From contig NZ_BIFR01000002.1 of assembly GCF_003967535.1 (NCBI RefSeq), positions 62,001 through 126,000 of the forward strand: a stretch of DNA of 64,000 nt. The letters are read 5' to 3'. How positions within the stretch are numbered: the stretch's first letter is position 1; every line of letters starts with the position of its first letter. Shown piece after piece: positions 9,052-18,071 of the stretch. Origin of the DNA: Tengunoibacter tsumagoiensis. Lineage in GTDB: Bacteria; Chloroflexota; Ktedonobacteria; Ktedonobacterales; Ktedonobacteraceae. The position numbers were made by a program, and so were the translations under genes. Below the pieces are notes generated by a model. That model had not been told where the DNA came from and did not search any database. It saw nothing but the letters and a program-made list of their open reading frames with translations.

Positions 9052-9660
9052 ATGCCAAAGAGTAGACGAAAAAGTGCCCCTTTACAGAAAAAATATAATC
9101 AACAGATTGAACAACAGATTGCTGCTATCGCTGATCCCGTCAATCAGAATATCGAGACAATTGCTCGTATTCACCATCAGATGGAGAGTGAGATTGATCA
9201 TCATCAGCGCACAATTGAAAAAATTACTGCTCTTTTGAGTCGTCCAGCTTTTCTTTATTTTATTATTGTCGTCATGGTCAGCTGGATAATGGCTAATCTC
9301 CTGTTGATTTATGTTGGCCTTCATGCGTTTGATCCTGAGCCGTTTACCTGGCTATTGGAGACGATTAATATTGGCTCCTTCTTGCTCACTACCGTTGTGC
9401 TGATTACTCAGAATCGGCAGGGGAAAGTAGCGGAACAAAGACGCCATCTCGATCTGCAATTTTCAATGTTGATTGAGCAGAAAGTCACAAAGATTCTTAC
9501 CATGCTAGAAGAGTTACGCGATGATCTCCCACAAGTAGAGTCGCGCTTAGATCCAGAAGTTGAAGCTATGAAGCATCCCGTTGATCCACATCAGGTTTTG
9601 AATTCTCTCGACCAGATGCTCAAAGAAGATCTTCTTGATGATGAAGAGAATGTTCTGTGA
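9052..9660 (+). CDS. DUF1003 membrane protein
   Basis: About 202 residues. A charged, coiled-coil-prone N-terminus (about 1-65) leads to the DUF1003 core: SRPAFLYFIIVVMVSWIMAN, FDPEPF, then a second hydrophobic segment and the conserved QNRQ motif, followed by another helical region (LDLQFSMLIEQKVTKIL) and an acidic tail. The family has two membrane helices and no established function. An in-frame GTG at 9004 is possible, but the N-terminus reads more naturally from the ATG at 9052 (MPKSRRK); the ribosome binding site is weak for both. Confidence 0.85.
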   Translation: MPKSRRKSAPLQKKYNQQIEQQIAAIADPVNQNIETIARIHHQMESEIDHHQRTIEKITALLSRPAFLYFIIVVMVSWIMANLLLIYVGLHAFDPEPFTWLLETINIGSFLLTTVVLITQNRQGKVAEQRRHLDLQFSMLIEQKVTKILTMLEELRDDLPQVESRLDPEVEAMKHPVDPHQVLNSLDQMLKEDLLDDEENVL

Positions 9661-9837
9661 TGTCTGGCCTGCTCTCCAGGATCTCTTCAGACAAGATCCT
9701 GTCTGAAGTTTATACAATTGCGTGCACCAGAGACAACGGTTGAAATGTTCGGGCATTTTTCTTTTCCATCTTATTCCTTCTGTTGCGTTTTTGTGTTAAA
9801 GTACTACCATAGTGAGACAGAAAGGGAGAGCTTCTCT

Positions 9838-10083
9838 ATGCGTTGGGAATATTGCCATCTACGCGATATGGGAAATGATGAGATTGTCTATGTGCTCTAT
9901 CGCACCCATAATCCGAAGGTGAAACGTATCACTGAACATGATAATCAGACCTGGCAAACGCTGATTGCCGCGTTGGGCGAATTAGGCTGGGAGGCCATTA
10001 ATATTGCGCTTGATGCTGAAGGGTATCGTACCTGGTTCTTTAAACGTCCTATCCAGCCAGACAATAATTACCTCACCATTTAG
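9838..10083 (+). CDS. DUF4177-like small protein
   Basis: An 81-residue protein starting MRWEYCHLRD, with the pattern WEY near the start, LGELGWEAINIAL in the middle and WFFKRP near the end, which is the arrangement of DUF4177-type small proteins. Function unknown. AAAGGGAGAG precedes the ATG at 9838; the longer frame beginning at 9718 lacks such a site. It stands alone between the DUF1003 and DUF1963 genes in the same direction. Confidence 0.75.
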   Translation: MRWEYCHLRDMGNDEIVYVLYRTHNPKVKRITEHDNQTWQTLIAALGELGWEAINIALDAEGYRTWFFKRPIQPDNNYLTI

Positions 10084-10224
10084 TCTGCATTACGGCGTTT
10101 AACTGGTTAGTTGGATCATTGATTGCTCTAGCTTATTGGTTGGGATTATTCACAACAATATCTGTGCTGTGTGGATCTATGTTGTGGATTGATGCGTGTT
10201 ACAAATAAAGTGGCGGAGGTCATC

Positions 10225-11067
10225 ATGGACAAAGCAGGTCTTATCACAGCTCTTACCAATAATGGTTTGACACAGCTAGAGCAGTATAGTCAGCAGATTA
10301 GTCGGAGCTCGCTTCGAATCTCGACAGCTTCAACTTCGTCGTTGAAGATTGGCAGTTCGCGTCTTGGTGGGCAGCCAGATCTGCCTCCTGGAACAGATTG
10401 GCCGCAATGGCAAGGCAGGCCACAGTCCTTTATTGCGCAACTTCAACTTAGCGATCTGCCTCATATAGCTGACACCTTTCTCCCTTCAACGGGAATGCTC
10501 TGGTTCTTCTATGATTCACAGCAGCAAGCGTTTGGTGATAAACCAACTGACCGGGGAGCCTGGCAAGTGTTATTTGCTAAGGACACGCCAGCAACCCTAC
10601 GGCCAGCTCCAGTTCCAGACACATTGGCCAAACAAGGGCAGTTTAAGGCCAGAGCTTTGACTTTTTCTCCTGAACTGACACTGTCGGCGCAGCCACAGCT
10701 TGAAGTGCCTGGACTCTCCTGGACAGATACTGATCAGAAGCGATACGATACAGTATTTGCTCAGTTTCAGGATGAGGCTGGTCAGGCGGCCCCTCGTCAT
10801 CGCATATCTGGTTTTCCAGATACGATTCAAGATGATATGCGTCTTCAATGTCAGATGATGACCCATGGAGTTACTGATAGTGCTTCTCCACAAGTCGCAG
10901 AGCTCCAACGTCATGCAAATGATTGGCAGTTGCTGTTACAGGTCGATACTGATGAGCAGATAGGCATGCGGTGGGGCAGTAGTGGCATGCTTTACTATTG
11001 GCTACCAGTGGATGCTTTACGAAAGCAGCAATTTGACCAGACCTGGTTGGTAGTGCAATCCGAGTAG
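10225..11067 (+). CDS. YwqG-like DUF1963 protein
   Basis: A 280-residue cytosolic protein with the DUF1963 (YwqG) pattern: SSRLGGQPDLPPGTDWPQW near the N-terminus, FIAQLQLSDLP, LWFFYDSQQQ, and near the end HRISGFPDTIQDDM, WQLLLQVDTDEQIGMRWG and LYYWLPVDALRKQQFDQTW. The family is widespread and uncharacterised. GCGGAGGTC precedes the ATG at 10225, which decides against the in-frame start at 10171. No operon partner is obvious. Confidence 0.88.
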   Translation: MDKAGLITALTNNGLTQLEQYSQQISRSSLRISTASTSSLKIGSSRLGGQPDLPPGTDWPQWQGRPQSFIAQLQLSDLPHIADTFLPSTGMLWFFYDSQQQAFGDKPTDRGAWQVLFAKDTPATLRPAPVPDTLAKQGQFKARALTFSPELTLSAQPQLEVPGLSWTDTDQKRYDTVFAQFQDEAGQAAPRHRISGFPDTIQDDMRLQCQMMTHGVTDSASPQVAELQRHANDWQLLLQVDTDEQIGMRWGSSGMLYYWLPVDALRKQQFDQTWLVVQSE

Positions 11068-11176
11068 ACGTTCATGAAAAGTTTTCACGATTCAACATGA
11101 AAATAGAGTATTCAGAAGAGTAGTAAGCAGGCACGATGCAAATTATACCCTTTGATAAGGGACATTGGAGAAAACT

Positions 11177-11752
11177 ATGCGTAAAAATTTCTATGTATTG
11201 GCATTTATGTTCTTATTATTGTGTAGCCTGTCAGCCTGTAGCTCAAGTACAGGAGGCTTGTCTGGCGGAACGGGCTCGAACGGAACAGGCTCTGGTGGCT
11301 CTACTTCCTCTGGTAGTACGCCTAGTTTTGGTACTCAGAGCAAGACTTCAGGTTGTCAGATCAATGGTCCATTACAAGATACGGCCTGTACTCCAGGTGC
11401 CATTTTTTCTGATGCCACAGTAAATCAGATCTGCAAATCGGGTTACTCCAGTTCTGTACGTAATGTGCCAACCAGTGAAAAGAATCAGGTATATGCTGAG
11501 TATGGCATTACACATCATAACGCGGGTGAGTATGAGGTTGATCATTTAGTTAGCCTGGAACTGGGAGGCTCAAATGACATTTCTAACCTCTGGCCTGAGC
11601 CTGCCAGTCCTACCCCAGGCTTTCATGAAAAGGACAAAGTAGAGAATTACCTCCATGATCAAGTCTGCAATGGTTCAATGAGCTTAAAGGATGCTCAAAT
11701 CAAAATTGCAACTAATTGGATTGATGTCTATAATAGCATGCCCAATAAATAA
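11177..11752 (+). CDS. secreted lipoprotein with an HNH-like C-terminal domain
   Basis: A 191-residue protein. MRKNFYVLAFMFLLLCSLSAC is a lipoprotein signal with the lipobox LSAC. A Gly/Ser/Thr linker (about 25-55) leads to a domain with two conserved cysteines and YEVDHLVSLELGGSNDISN followed by LWPEP, an HNH-like signature (DH, then N) found in proteins annotated as HNH nucleases. A cell-surface nuclease role is inferred, not shown. TTGGAGAAAACT precedes the ATG at 11177. A long hairpin follows the gene. Confidence 0.75.
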   Translation: MRKNFYVLAFMFLLLCSLSACSSSTGGLSGGTGSNGTGSGGSTSSGSTPSFGTQSKTSGCQINGPLQDTACTPGAIFSDATVNQICKSGYSSSVRNVPTSEKNQVYAEYGITHHNAGEYEVDHLVSLELGGSNDISNLWPEPASPTPGFHEKDKVENYLHDQVCNGSMSLKDAQIKIATNWIDVYNSMPNK

Positions 11753-11823
11753 GCATGCGTACACATCCTTTTGAAGAGATCACAACGTGATCGTGATAAA
11801 AGGATAAACATCAGGTTTTATCA

Positions 11824-11880
11824 ACCATAAAGATAGCTCATCTCTTAAACGTGTTATAAGAGATGAGCTATCTTTATGGT
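11824..11880 (+). terminator. perfect 24-bp hairpin after the HNH-like lipoprotein gene
   Basis: Left arm 11824-11847 and right arm 11857-11880 are exact reverse complements around a 9-base loop (AACGTGTTA). It begins 72 bp after the stop. There is no T-run, so termination would be factor-assisted, or it may protect the mRNA end. Confidence 0.55.
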
Positions 11881-12456
11881 ATTCTTGGGTTTAGAAGTAT
11901 TTCTAGTTATGAAAGAGGTTATTTTAAAGAGTTGAGATGGTTCTTGTATATTTTTCTTGTTCTATAGTACTTTATGTGTAATGCTATTGGCTATTTCGCA
12001 AAAGAGGAGTAGTATTCTTAGTAGGGGAGACAAGCAGACAATTACTGCTTTATACACTAGCTCTCGTAAATTTTATGCACGTATGGGGATTTAAAATTCT
12101 TTAATCTATTTTGTGAAATGGACTTCTTTGAATTGTTCATCATCATTTTTTTATAGGGTTGGGCCCCTGGGGACTATCATTATCTCTGTCTTTTATAACA
12201 TGCTCTTCAGAAATTGAGGATTGTTAAATAATGTGGTATTTTCATACCATAATAGATATTACTATGTTCGATTCTCTTGGTAAAGAACGTATTTAAGGAA
12301 GCCTTTGTTGTCGGTTGTAAGAAGCGCCTGCTTTTATCATCGCGATTGTACCGATTGTACGTGCGAGCCTTCTTTGATCCAGCAGTAGATATCTTTCATT
12401 AGCACGAGAGACGACAGCATGAGAGACGACGGATTGTCATGACAGGAGATGGGACT
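11881..12456. other. A/T-rich intergenic stretch
   Basis: No gene of reasonable length with a ribosome binding site is visible on either strand. It must hold the promoter of the large regulator at 12457, but I cannot place it with confidence. Confidence 0.4.
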
Positions 12457-15400
12457 ATGTCACTAAAATCTACTTCAGGTAGCTCTTCGGATGCCGAGCT
12501 GCCTCTTGTTCGTGTTGTTTCGCTGGGACCGTTTTGCATGCTACGTCGTCAGGATCAACAATGGAAAATTGTGACCGAGGCTGGCTGGAAGCAACGTGCT
12601 GTGCGTTCTCTTCTGGCTTATCTTCTCTGTTGCCCCGAACGGAGGGCCTCGTTGTCACAGGTGAAAGCGGCTCTATGGCCGAAATTGGATGAAGAGAGTG
12701 CTACACATCATTTGAATAAAGCTATTCGCTCTCTGGGGAAGGTGCTTAGCCGTTCGACTATTACCCTTCAGCCATTGCAGGTGATCAATGAAGAGCTGTT
12801 GTTAGCAGATCAACAGGTGATCTTTGTTGATGCTGACGAATTTGAAGCTCAGGCGGAACTGCTACTGTTATCTTCTCTTCCAGGTGAAGCGGTTACAACT
12901 GACCAACTTCAGCAACGTGAACAGGCTTTACAGGCAGTGGATGCCCTCTATGGAGGGAATTTTTTGCCTGAGGAGCACGATGTTGCGTGGGTTCTACCAC
13001 GTCGACATTCTCTTCGCTATCTCTGGAGCGATATTGTCTTAGAGTTGGCTGAAATCGCTCTTCTTCAACAAGCTCCCACGCGTGCTATTGCTCTCTTAGA
13101 TCGCTTACTCTCAAGTGATCCTACGAATGAGCTTGCGGTGCAGCAGTTGCTGGTGGTGTTGGCTACGCAAAAACGGCGCGGCGAGGCGTTGCGGGCGTAC
13201 AAACAATTTGCCAAAGTCCTTCAACGTACACAGGATCTTAAGCCGACTAATCAAACACGTGAGCTGTATGAATGTGTCCATCAAGGGCTTCCTCTGCCCG
13301 TTTTTTCGCCTAAGCGTACTTCACATGTTGTCTTTAGTGAGAAAGAAAGCACTTCTCATAGTCATAGCAGGGTTCTGTCAGAAATTGCCCCTTCTGATCA
13401 TGCTTTGATCAGTTTTCCTCGCAGTCTGCCAGCGGAAATTACGGGACGTGTTCACCTGGGACCTCTGGTTGGTCGTGAGCAGGAGCTGGCGGCTTTGCGC
13501 AAGATGGTCATAGACGTTGAAGAACAGGGGCGTCTCCTGGCGGTCGGGACTCATGAGAAAATTGCGCCATTGGAGACACAGCGCCGCCCTCAATGTGTAA
13601 TGGTGGTTGGCGATGCAGGTATGGGGAAGACACGTCTGGCTGAAGAGATGTCACTAGAGGCTCGCGAGCGCGGCTGGGGTGTAATTGTGAGCCGATTATA
13701 TATGCAGGAGAGCGGCGTCCCTTATCGACTATGGACTGAAGTGTTGCGCAAAAGTTTGGAGAGTGATTCTGGCCTTTTCTCTATCTCTGATCCTGCTTTA
13801 CTCCAGCCGCTGGTGGCACTCTTACCAGAATTGCGTGAGTACACTTCTCAGCATCTCTTTGCACAGCCTCTTCCCACGTATATTTTGACTCCTGATCAGG
13901 AGCAGTTGCGCTTGTGGGAGGCGATTGCTAATCTGCTGAAAGCTGTCTCTGAGCAGTCGCCACTATTAATTCTCCTCGACGATATTCAATGGGCTGATAA
14001 TAGTAGCCATGAGCTGCTTGGTTATCTGGCTCGCCATCTTCATGGTTACCCGGTTCTCTTTCTGTGTACATTGCGTGATACTGAGCTTACTAAACACCCT
14101 CCTCATCCATTACTGAAATTAATTTATCATATGCAGCGCGAGCATACGATCCAATCACTCCGTCTTGAGCCGCTTTCAAGTGAACAGATTGCTTTATTGG
14201 TCTCACGTGTCTCTCCTCTTCCTGAAGCAACGATTAAACATATTCAGGATTATGCAGCAGGCAATCCTATGTTTGCAGAGGAATTTGCTCGTTTAGGGAC
14301 GCCTGGTGGCATGCCTAAGACCATTGCCGATGTGTTAAAGCGGCGTATTAATAAGTTAAGTGCAGAGTGTCAAAAGTTATTGGAGAAAGCGTCGGTCCTG
14401 GGAGGATCTTTTGAGCTTCCAGTTATTTGTTCTATGGAGACTGAACACGAGCAGGTTGATGAGGAGGAGGTACAGGATCTTCTCGATGAGGCAATTCAGG
14501 CCAGTCTGATGACTGATGAGGGGACTGGAACACGCATTACGTATCGCTTTGGTCATCCTTTGCTCGTGAGCCATCTCTATGAGAATATCTCGGCGTTTCG
14601 ACGTGCTCGCCTGCACCAACGAGCTGCGGATGTATTGCATGTTGTCCATCAGGGTCGTGAGGAGGAGGTGGCCGCTACCATTGCCAATCATCTGATTAAA
14701 GCTGGAGCTGATCCTAAGACGATTGCTCATTATGCTGAGCTTGCAGGCAATCGTGCATATTCAGTCTTTGCTTTTCCTGAGGCTCAGGATCAGTATCGTC
14801 TGGCTGTTGAGTACCTGGATAAGGCCGATGTTTCTTCAGAACAGGCTCATATCGCTGCCTTATTAGAGCGCCTTGCGGCCTGTACGATGATCCGTGGACA
14901 TTTTGCCGATGGGCGCAAGCTCTATGAACGCGTCTTAGATCTGCGGAGACGCCTCCCAACTGTTCGCCCTCAGTATGAGGCTCAAGTGCAGGCCTTGCTC
15001 TGGGCTGAGATTGGACTGGCCAGCCGATATATCGGTGATATTCAATCCGCCCGCGAGGCTTGCGAAAAAGGGGAACAGGTTTTGCTGGCTTCTGAGGTCT
15101 CTGGTGGGCCATCCTGGGCACGTTTATATTATTTGCGTAGTAATCTCTCTAAACAGGCTGGCCTGTATGATGAGGCTTTGCAGATGGCTCAACTGGCTCT
15201 GAATCTTTTAGAGCAGCCGCAAGATCGTACTGGCGTCGTGGATGATCGGTCTGGCTCAACTATTCGGGCAACTCCTATTCAGCAGATGCTGGCTGGAGAT
15301 CCGATTCACTCTGGCCGTATCCATCGTTTAATGGGCACAATTGCTCATTCTTTGGGGCAGCTAAGTATGATGCTTACTCACCAAAAATTGGCTCTCGCTG

Positions 15401-16083
15401 TTTTTGAGCGCTATGGTGAACAACGGCAGATTGCCCACCTCTCTTGTGATATGGGATATATTTTGTTGAAGAAGGCTGAGTATGAGCAGGCTCAACAGGC
15501 TTTGCAACGCTCGTATACTCTCGCCGAAAGCATCGGAGATGGGCCGTTGCTGGCCTTACTCTGTAGTAACTGGGGCGAGCTGGCTGCTGCGCGTGGCGAT
15601 TATCCTGAGGCTGCTCGTTGGTATCGGCGCGCTCTGGAGATGAATGAAGAAGATCGGGAGTATATTAGTCTCTGGAATGCGAATCTGGCCCTGGTTCTTC
15701 AACGCTTAGGTCAGACGCAGGATGCTGCACGTTGTATACGAACTGCCTGGAAGGTTGGCCGCGATCTGGATAGTGTTCCTTGTGTGAGCCGGGCTTTAGT
15801 TACCTTAGGGATGGTACGTGTCATGCGTGCAGCCGCCTTGAAAGGACGCCCTCACCTGTTGGAGCGAGCAAGGGCGAATATTAAGCGCGCTTTTCAATTG
15901 GGCAATATTGAGCCTGATATACGCTTACGAGGGGCGCTTTCTCTTGCTCAATGTAGTCTCCTTGAAGGAAAAATTGAAGAAGCGCGTATTGCTTTACTGC
16001 AAGTGATCGCTGATGCTCAGCAACATGAAATGATGCAAGTTGTTGCATCAGCTCAACAATTGCTGGAACAGGTCACAGAATAG
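12457..16083 (+). CDS. BTAD/SARP-type regulator with AAA ATPase and TPR region
   Basis: About 1208 residues. Residues about 15-110 form a winged-helix DNA-binding domain typical of SARP regulators, followed by a bacterial transcriptional activation domain (about 110-270, helical, ending near YKQFAKVLQRTQDLKPTNQTRELY). A STAND-like AAA ATPase follows, with VGREQELAALR, Walker A GDAGMGKTRL (about residue 385) and Walker B LLILLDDIQWAD. The C-terminal half is TPR-like. This is the AfsR/MalT-like design of a signal-responsive activator. AGGAGATGGGACT precedes the ATG at 12457; the ATG at 12439 is less likely. It is monocistronic and its target genes are not evident; the adjacent VOC gene is convergent. 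Confidence 0.9.
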   Translation: MSLKSTSGSSSDAELPLVRVVSLGPFCMLRRQDQQWKIVTEAGWKQRAVRSLLAYLLCCPERRASLSQVKAALWPKLDEESATHHLNKAIRSLGKVLSRSTITLQPLQVINEELLLADQQVIFVDADEFEAQAELLLLSSLPGEAVTTDQLQQREQALQAVDALYGGNFLPEEHDVAWVLPRRHSLRYLWSDIVLELAEIALLQQAPTRAIALLDRLLSSDPTNELAVQQLLVVLATQKRRGEALRAYKQFAKVLQRTQDLKPTNQTRELYECVHQGLPLPVFSPKRTSHVVFSEKESTSHSHSRVLSEIAPSDHALISFPRSLPAEITGRVHLGPLVGREQELAALRKMVIDVEEQGRLLAVGTHEKIAPLETQRRPQCVMVVGDAGMGKTRLAEEMSLEARERGWGVIVSRLYMQESGVPYRLWTEVLRKSLESDSGLFSISDPALLQPLVALLPELREYTSQHLFAQPLPTYILTPDQEQLRLWEAIANLLKAVSEQSPLLILLDDIQWADNSSHELLGYLARHLHGYPVLFLCTLRDTELTKHPPHPLLKLIYHMQREHTIQSLRLEPLSSEQIALLVSRVSPLPEATIKHIQDYAAGNPMFAEEFARLGTPGGMPKTIADVLKRRINKLSAECQKLLEKASVLGGSFELPVICSMETEHEQVDEEEVQDLLDEAIQASLMTDEGTGTRITYRFGHPLLVSHLYENISAFRRARLHQRAADVLHVVHQGREEEVAATIANHLIKAGADPKTIAHYAELAGNRAYSVFAFPEAQDQYRLAVEYLDKADVSSEQAHIAALLERLAACTMIRGHFADGRKLYERVLDLRRRLPTVRPQYEAQVQALLWAEIGLASRYIGDIQSAREACEKGEQVLLASEVSGGPSWARLYYLRSNLSKQAGLYDEALQMAQLALNLLEQPQDRTGVVDDRSGSTIRATPIQQMLAGDPIHSGRIHRLMGTIAHSLGQLSMMLTHQKLALAVFERYGEQRQIAHLSCDMGYILLKKAEYEQAQQALQRSYTLAESIGDGPLLALLCSNWGELAAARGDYPEAARWYRRALEMNEEDREYISLWNANLALVLQRLGQTQDAARCIRTAWKVGRDLDSVPCVSRALVTLGMVRVMRAAALKGRPHLLERARANIKRAFQLGNIEPDIRLRGALSLAQCSLLEGKIEEARIALLQVIADAQQHEMMQVVASAQQLLEQVTE

Positions 16084-16110
16084 TGCCCGTTATCTTCTCT
16101 ATGCGCAGCC

Positions 16111-17040
16111 TCAAAATGAGCTGCTGATAATCTTTTGGAGCTCCTGGCTGTCTACGAGCGGTTGAGCTGTGACGATAATGGTGTTTTTCCAGGGGTCGCT
16201 GACTGTGATCCCTGTTCCATTACGGGTGAAGGCTGTCTGTGCGGCTCGAAGCCGCTCTTCAAGTTGCGCTAATGCTTGCTCGTCTGGAACTGTGAGCGTA
16301 AAAAGGCGTAGGCCAGTTGCATGTGCTGGTGCTGGTGAGGCTCCACGCGATTGCCAGGTGTTGAGTCCAAGATGATGGTGATAGCCCCCTGCCGAGACAA
16401 ATAAAGCTCCATGCCACCGTTGCATCAGGCTGAAGCCTAGAATTGTACAATAAAATGTTTCGGCCTGGTTGAGTTCGGCTATTTGTAGATGCATATGGCC
16501 AATATCTGTCCCCTCGGGGAGGCCATGCCAGTCTAATTGCTCGCTTCTGCCTGCGGCTAAAATACCGTTGGCATCTAAGTGCTCACTGCCCATCTGTACT
16601 CCGCCCTCATTCGATCTGGGCCAGGTGGCTCGCGGTCGATCTCTATAGATCTCCAGGCCATTTCCTTCTGGATCGGAGAGATACAGGGCTTCACTGACCA
16701 GGTGGTCGGATGCGCCCCCAAGTGGATATCCTGTATCAATGAAATGTTGAAGCATGTAGCCCAGGTTGGCTCGTGTAGGAACGCGAATGGCGATATGGTA
16801 GAGCCCTGTTGTAGGTAATGGTCGAGGAAAGGCCTCTGGATCTTGGGTTAGGATGATCAGTGGGGTCTTGCCAGCTCCTAAGATAACGCTCTGCTCTGTC
16901 CGGGCTAAAATGTTGCACCCGATAATGGTGGTATAAAATTCTACTTGTTTGGTCAGATCGGCTACGGTAAGCGTTGCCAGGCCGATCAGCGTGTTGTCAG
17001 GAAGAAGTGATGTGTTCTGTGTATTGGCCGCTTGTTCCAT
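16111..17040 (-). CDS. two-domain VOC protein, CatE/YfiE-like dioxygenase
   Basis: A 309-residue protein with two vicinal-oxygen-chelate modules. The first (about 15-135) has YHIAIRVPTRANLG and GNGLEIYRDRP; the second (about 180-290) has DIGHMHLQIAELNQAETFY and GGYHHHLGLNTW. Retained His and Glu residues at these places are consistent with a metal site as in catechol-2,3-dioxygenase-like proteins, but the true substrate is unknown. GAGGAT precedes the ATG. The gene is convergent with the big regulator (27 bp between stop codons) and divergent from the GerMN lipoprotein gene. Confidence 0.85.
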   Translation of the reverse strand: MEQAANTQNTSLLPDNTLIGLATLTVADLTKQVEFYTTIIGCNILARTEQSVILGAGKTPLIILTQDPEAFPRPLPTTGLYHIAIRVPTRANLGYMLQHFIDTGYPLGGASDHLVSEALYLSDPEGNGLEIYRDRPRATWPRSNEGGVQMGSEHLDANGILAAGRSEQLDWHGLPEGTDIGHMHLQIAELNQAETFYCTILGFSLMQRWHGALFVSAGGYHHHLGLNTWQSRGASPAPAHATGLRLFTLTVPDEQALAQLEERLRAAQTAFTRNGTGITVSDPWKNTIIVTAQPLVDSQELQKIISSSF

Positions 17041-17202
17041 GGTGATCCTCGATGCTGTTTGTTGGCTAAAAATTTCTCATGTGCTGTCTTTAGAGTACTC
17101 TCTTAGCTTACTTTTGTCAAGTTACTATCTTTAAGTAGGTGAGCAATCAGGCCTGAATGTCTTCAATTGCTTCCTGATGGGGGGTTGGGATAATGCATGA
17201 GT

Positions 17203-17232
17203 TTGACAAACTATTAAACACGAGTATATGCT
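17203..17232 (+). promoter_or_regulatory. probable promoter of the GerMN lipoprotein gene
   Basis: TTGACA at 17203 is followed after 18 bp by TATGCT at 17227 (or TATATG after 16 bp). It is about 120 bp upstream of the ATG at 17351, in a divergent intergenic region with no other candidate. Confidence 0.5.
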
Positions 17233-17350
17233 TTAAAAAGCTACAATTTTAGAGAAAAAATATACTTCTTTGCGTTTATCATAATGATGAGGGTTTGTGA
17301 ACAGGACAGATAACTATGCGCCTGTTTATTATTGAGGAGGAGGATATGAT

Positions 17351-17983
17351 ATGGAAGGTGAGGAGTTCGTGTATAGAGCTGGAGCAAGCTGTCGTTGGAA
17401 TGGTGTTTGTTTTGCCTCTGTCTTGGCCATGTTGCTAAGTCTTTTTTTATTGAGTGGTTGTAATGCTGACCCGGCAGGGGCGACTGCTGGAACTCCTCTG
17501 CTTACTCAGACTGTTCAAGTTACATCTCCAACGCAAGCCGCTGGAGGCATTTCTGTAAAGATCTACTTTTCTAAAATTAATAGCCCGGATCTCACAACTG
17601 TTTTTCCTGTTAATCGTGTTTCTCCAGATAATGGTGTTGCTACTTTCTCGCTTCAACAATTGATCATTGGTCCTACCAGTGCAGAGAAAAATGCAGGCTA
17701 TGTTTCACAACTTCATGAATCGATTACAGGCAATTCTACTTGTACTAACCATGTTGATTTCCTGTTAAGCTTGAATAAGAAAGGCACTATTGATCAACAA
17801 GGGACTACGACGGTCAAGTTCTGCCGTGTTTTGTCGTCGGCTGGTATTGGCACAGATGCTCGTATGCAGGCCGAGATTACAAAGACGCTGACACAATTTA
17901 GCACGATTCAGAAGGTTGTGATTTTGACTGTAGATGGGCATTGTTTGGGCGATGAAAGCGGTCTGGATCGCTGTCTTCAATAG
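17351..17983 (+). CDS. GerMN-domain lipoprotein
   Basis: A 210-residue protein. The N-terminus carries a signal with lipobox LLSGC, so it should be anchored outside the membrane. The mature part matches the GerMN domain: VKIYFSK, the strand VFPVNR, then ATFSLQQLIIGPTSAEKNAGY, a FLLSLNKKG segment and a closing VVILTVDG strand. GerMN domains occur in GerM of spore formers and in many other lipoproteins, so a role in sporulation is possible but not shown. GAGGAGGAGGAT lies upstream of the ATG at 17351. Four cysteines in the mature part (CTNH, FCRVL, HCLG, RCLQ) could form disulfides. Confidence 0.8.
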   Translation: MEGEEFVYRAGASCRWNGVCFASVLAMLLSLFLLSGCNADPAGATAGTPLLTQTVQVTSPTQAAGGISVKIYFSKINSPDLTTVFPVNRVSPDNGVATFSLQQLIIGPTSAEKNAGYVSQLHESITGNSTCTNHVDFLLSLNKKGTIDQQGTTTVKFCRVLSSAGIGTDARMQAEITKTLTQFSTIQKVVILTVDGHCLGDESGLDRCLQ

Positions 17984-18003
17984 GTTCGTTCTCTCAGGAA
18001 GAT

Positions 18004-18059
18004 AAGACGGCTTCGGCCCATTATTCCAGCCGGGCAGAAAAAGCGACTGAAGCCGTCTT
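18004..18059. terminator. hairpin between convergent genes
   Basis: AAGACGGCTTC and GAAGCCGTCTT are exact 11-base arms that bracket a 34-base loop. It lies in the 88 bp between the stop codons of the GerMN gene (+) and the permease gene (-) and may terminate both. Confidence 0.65.
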
Positions 18060-18071
18060 CTCAGAGTGTGT

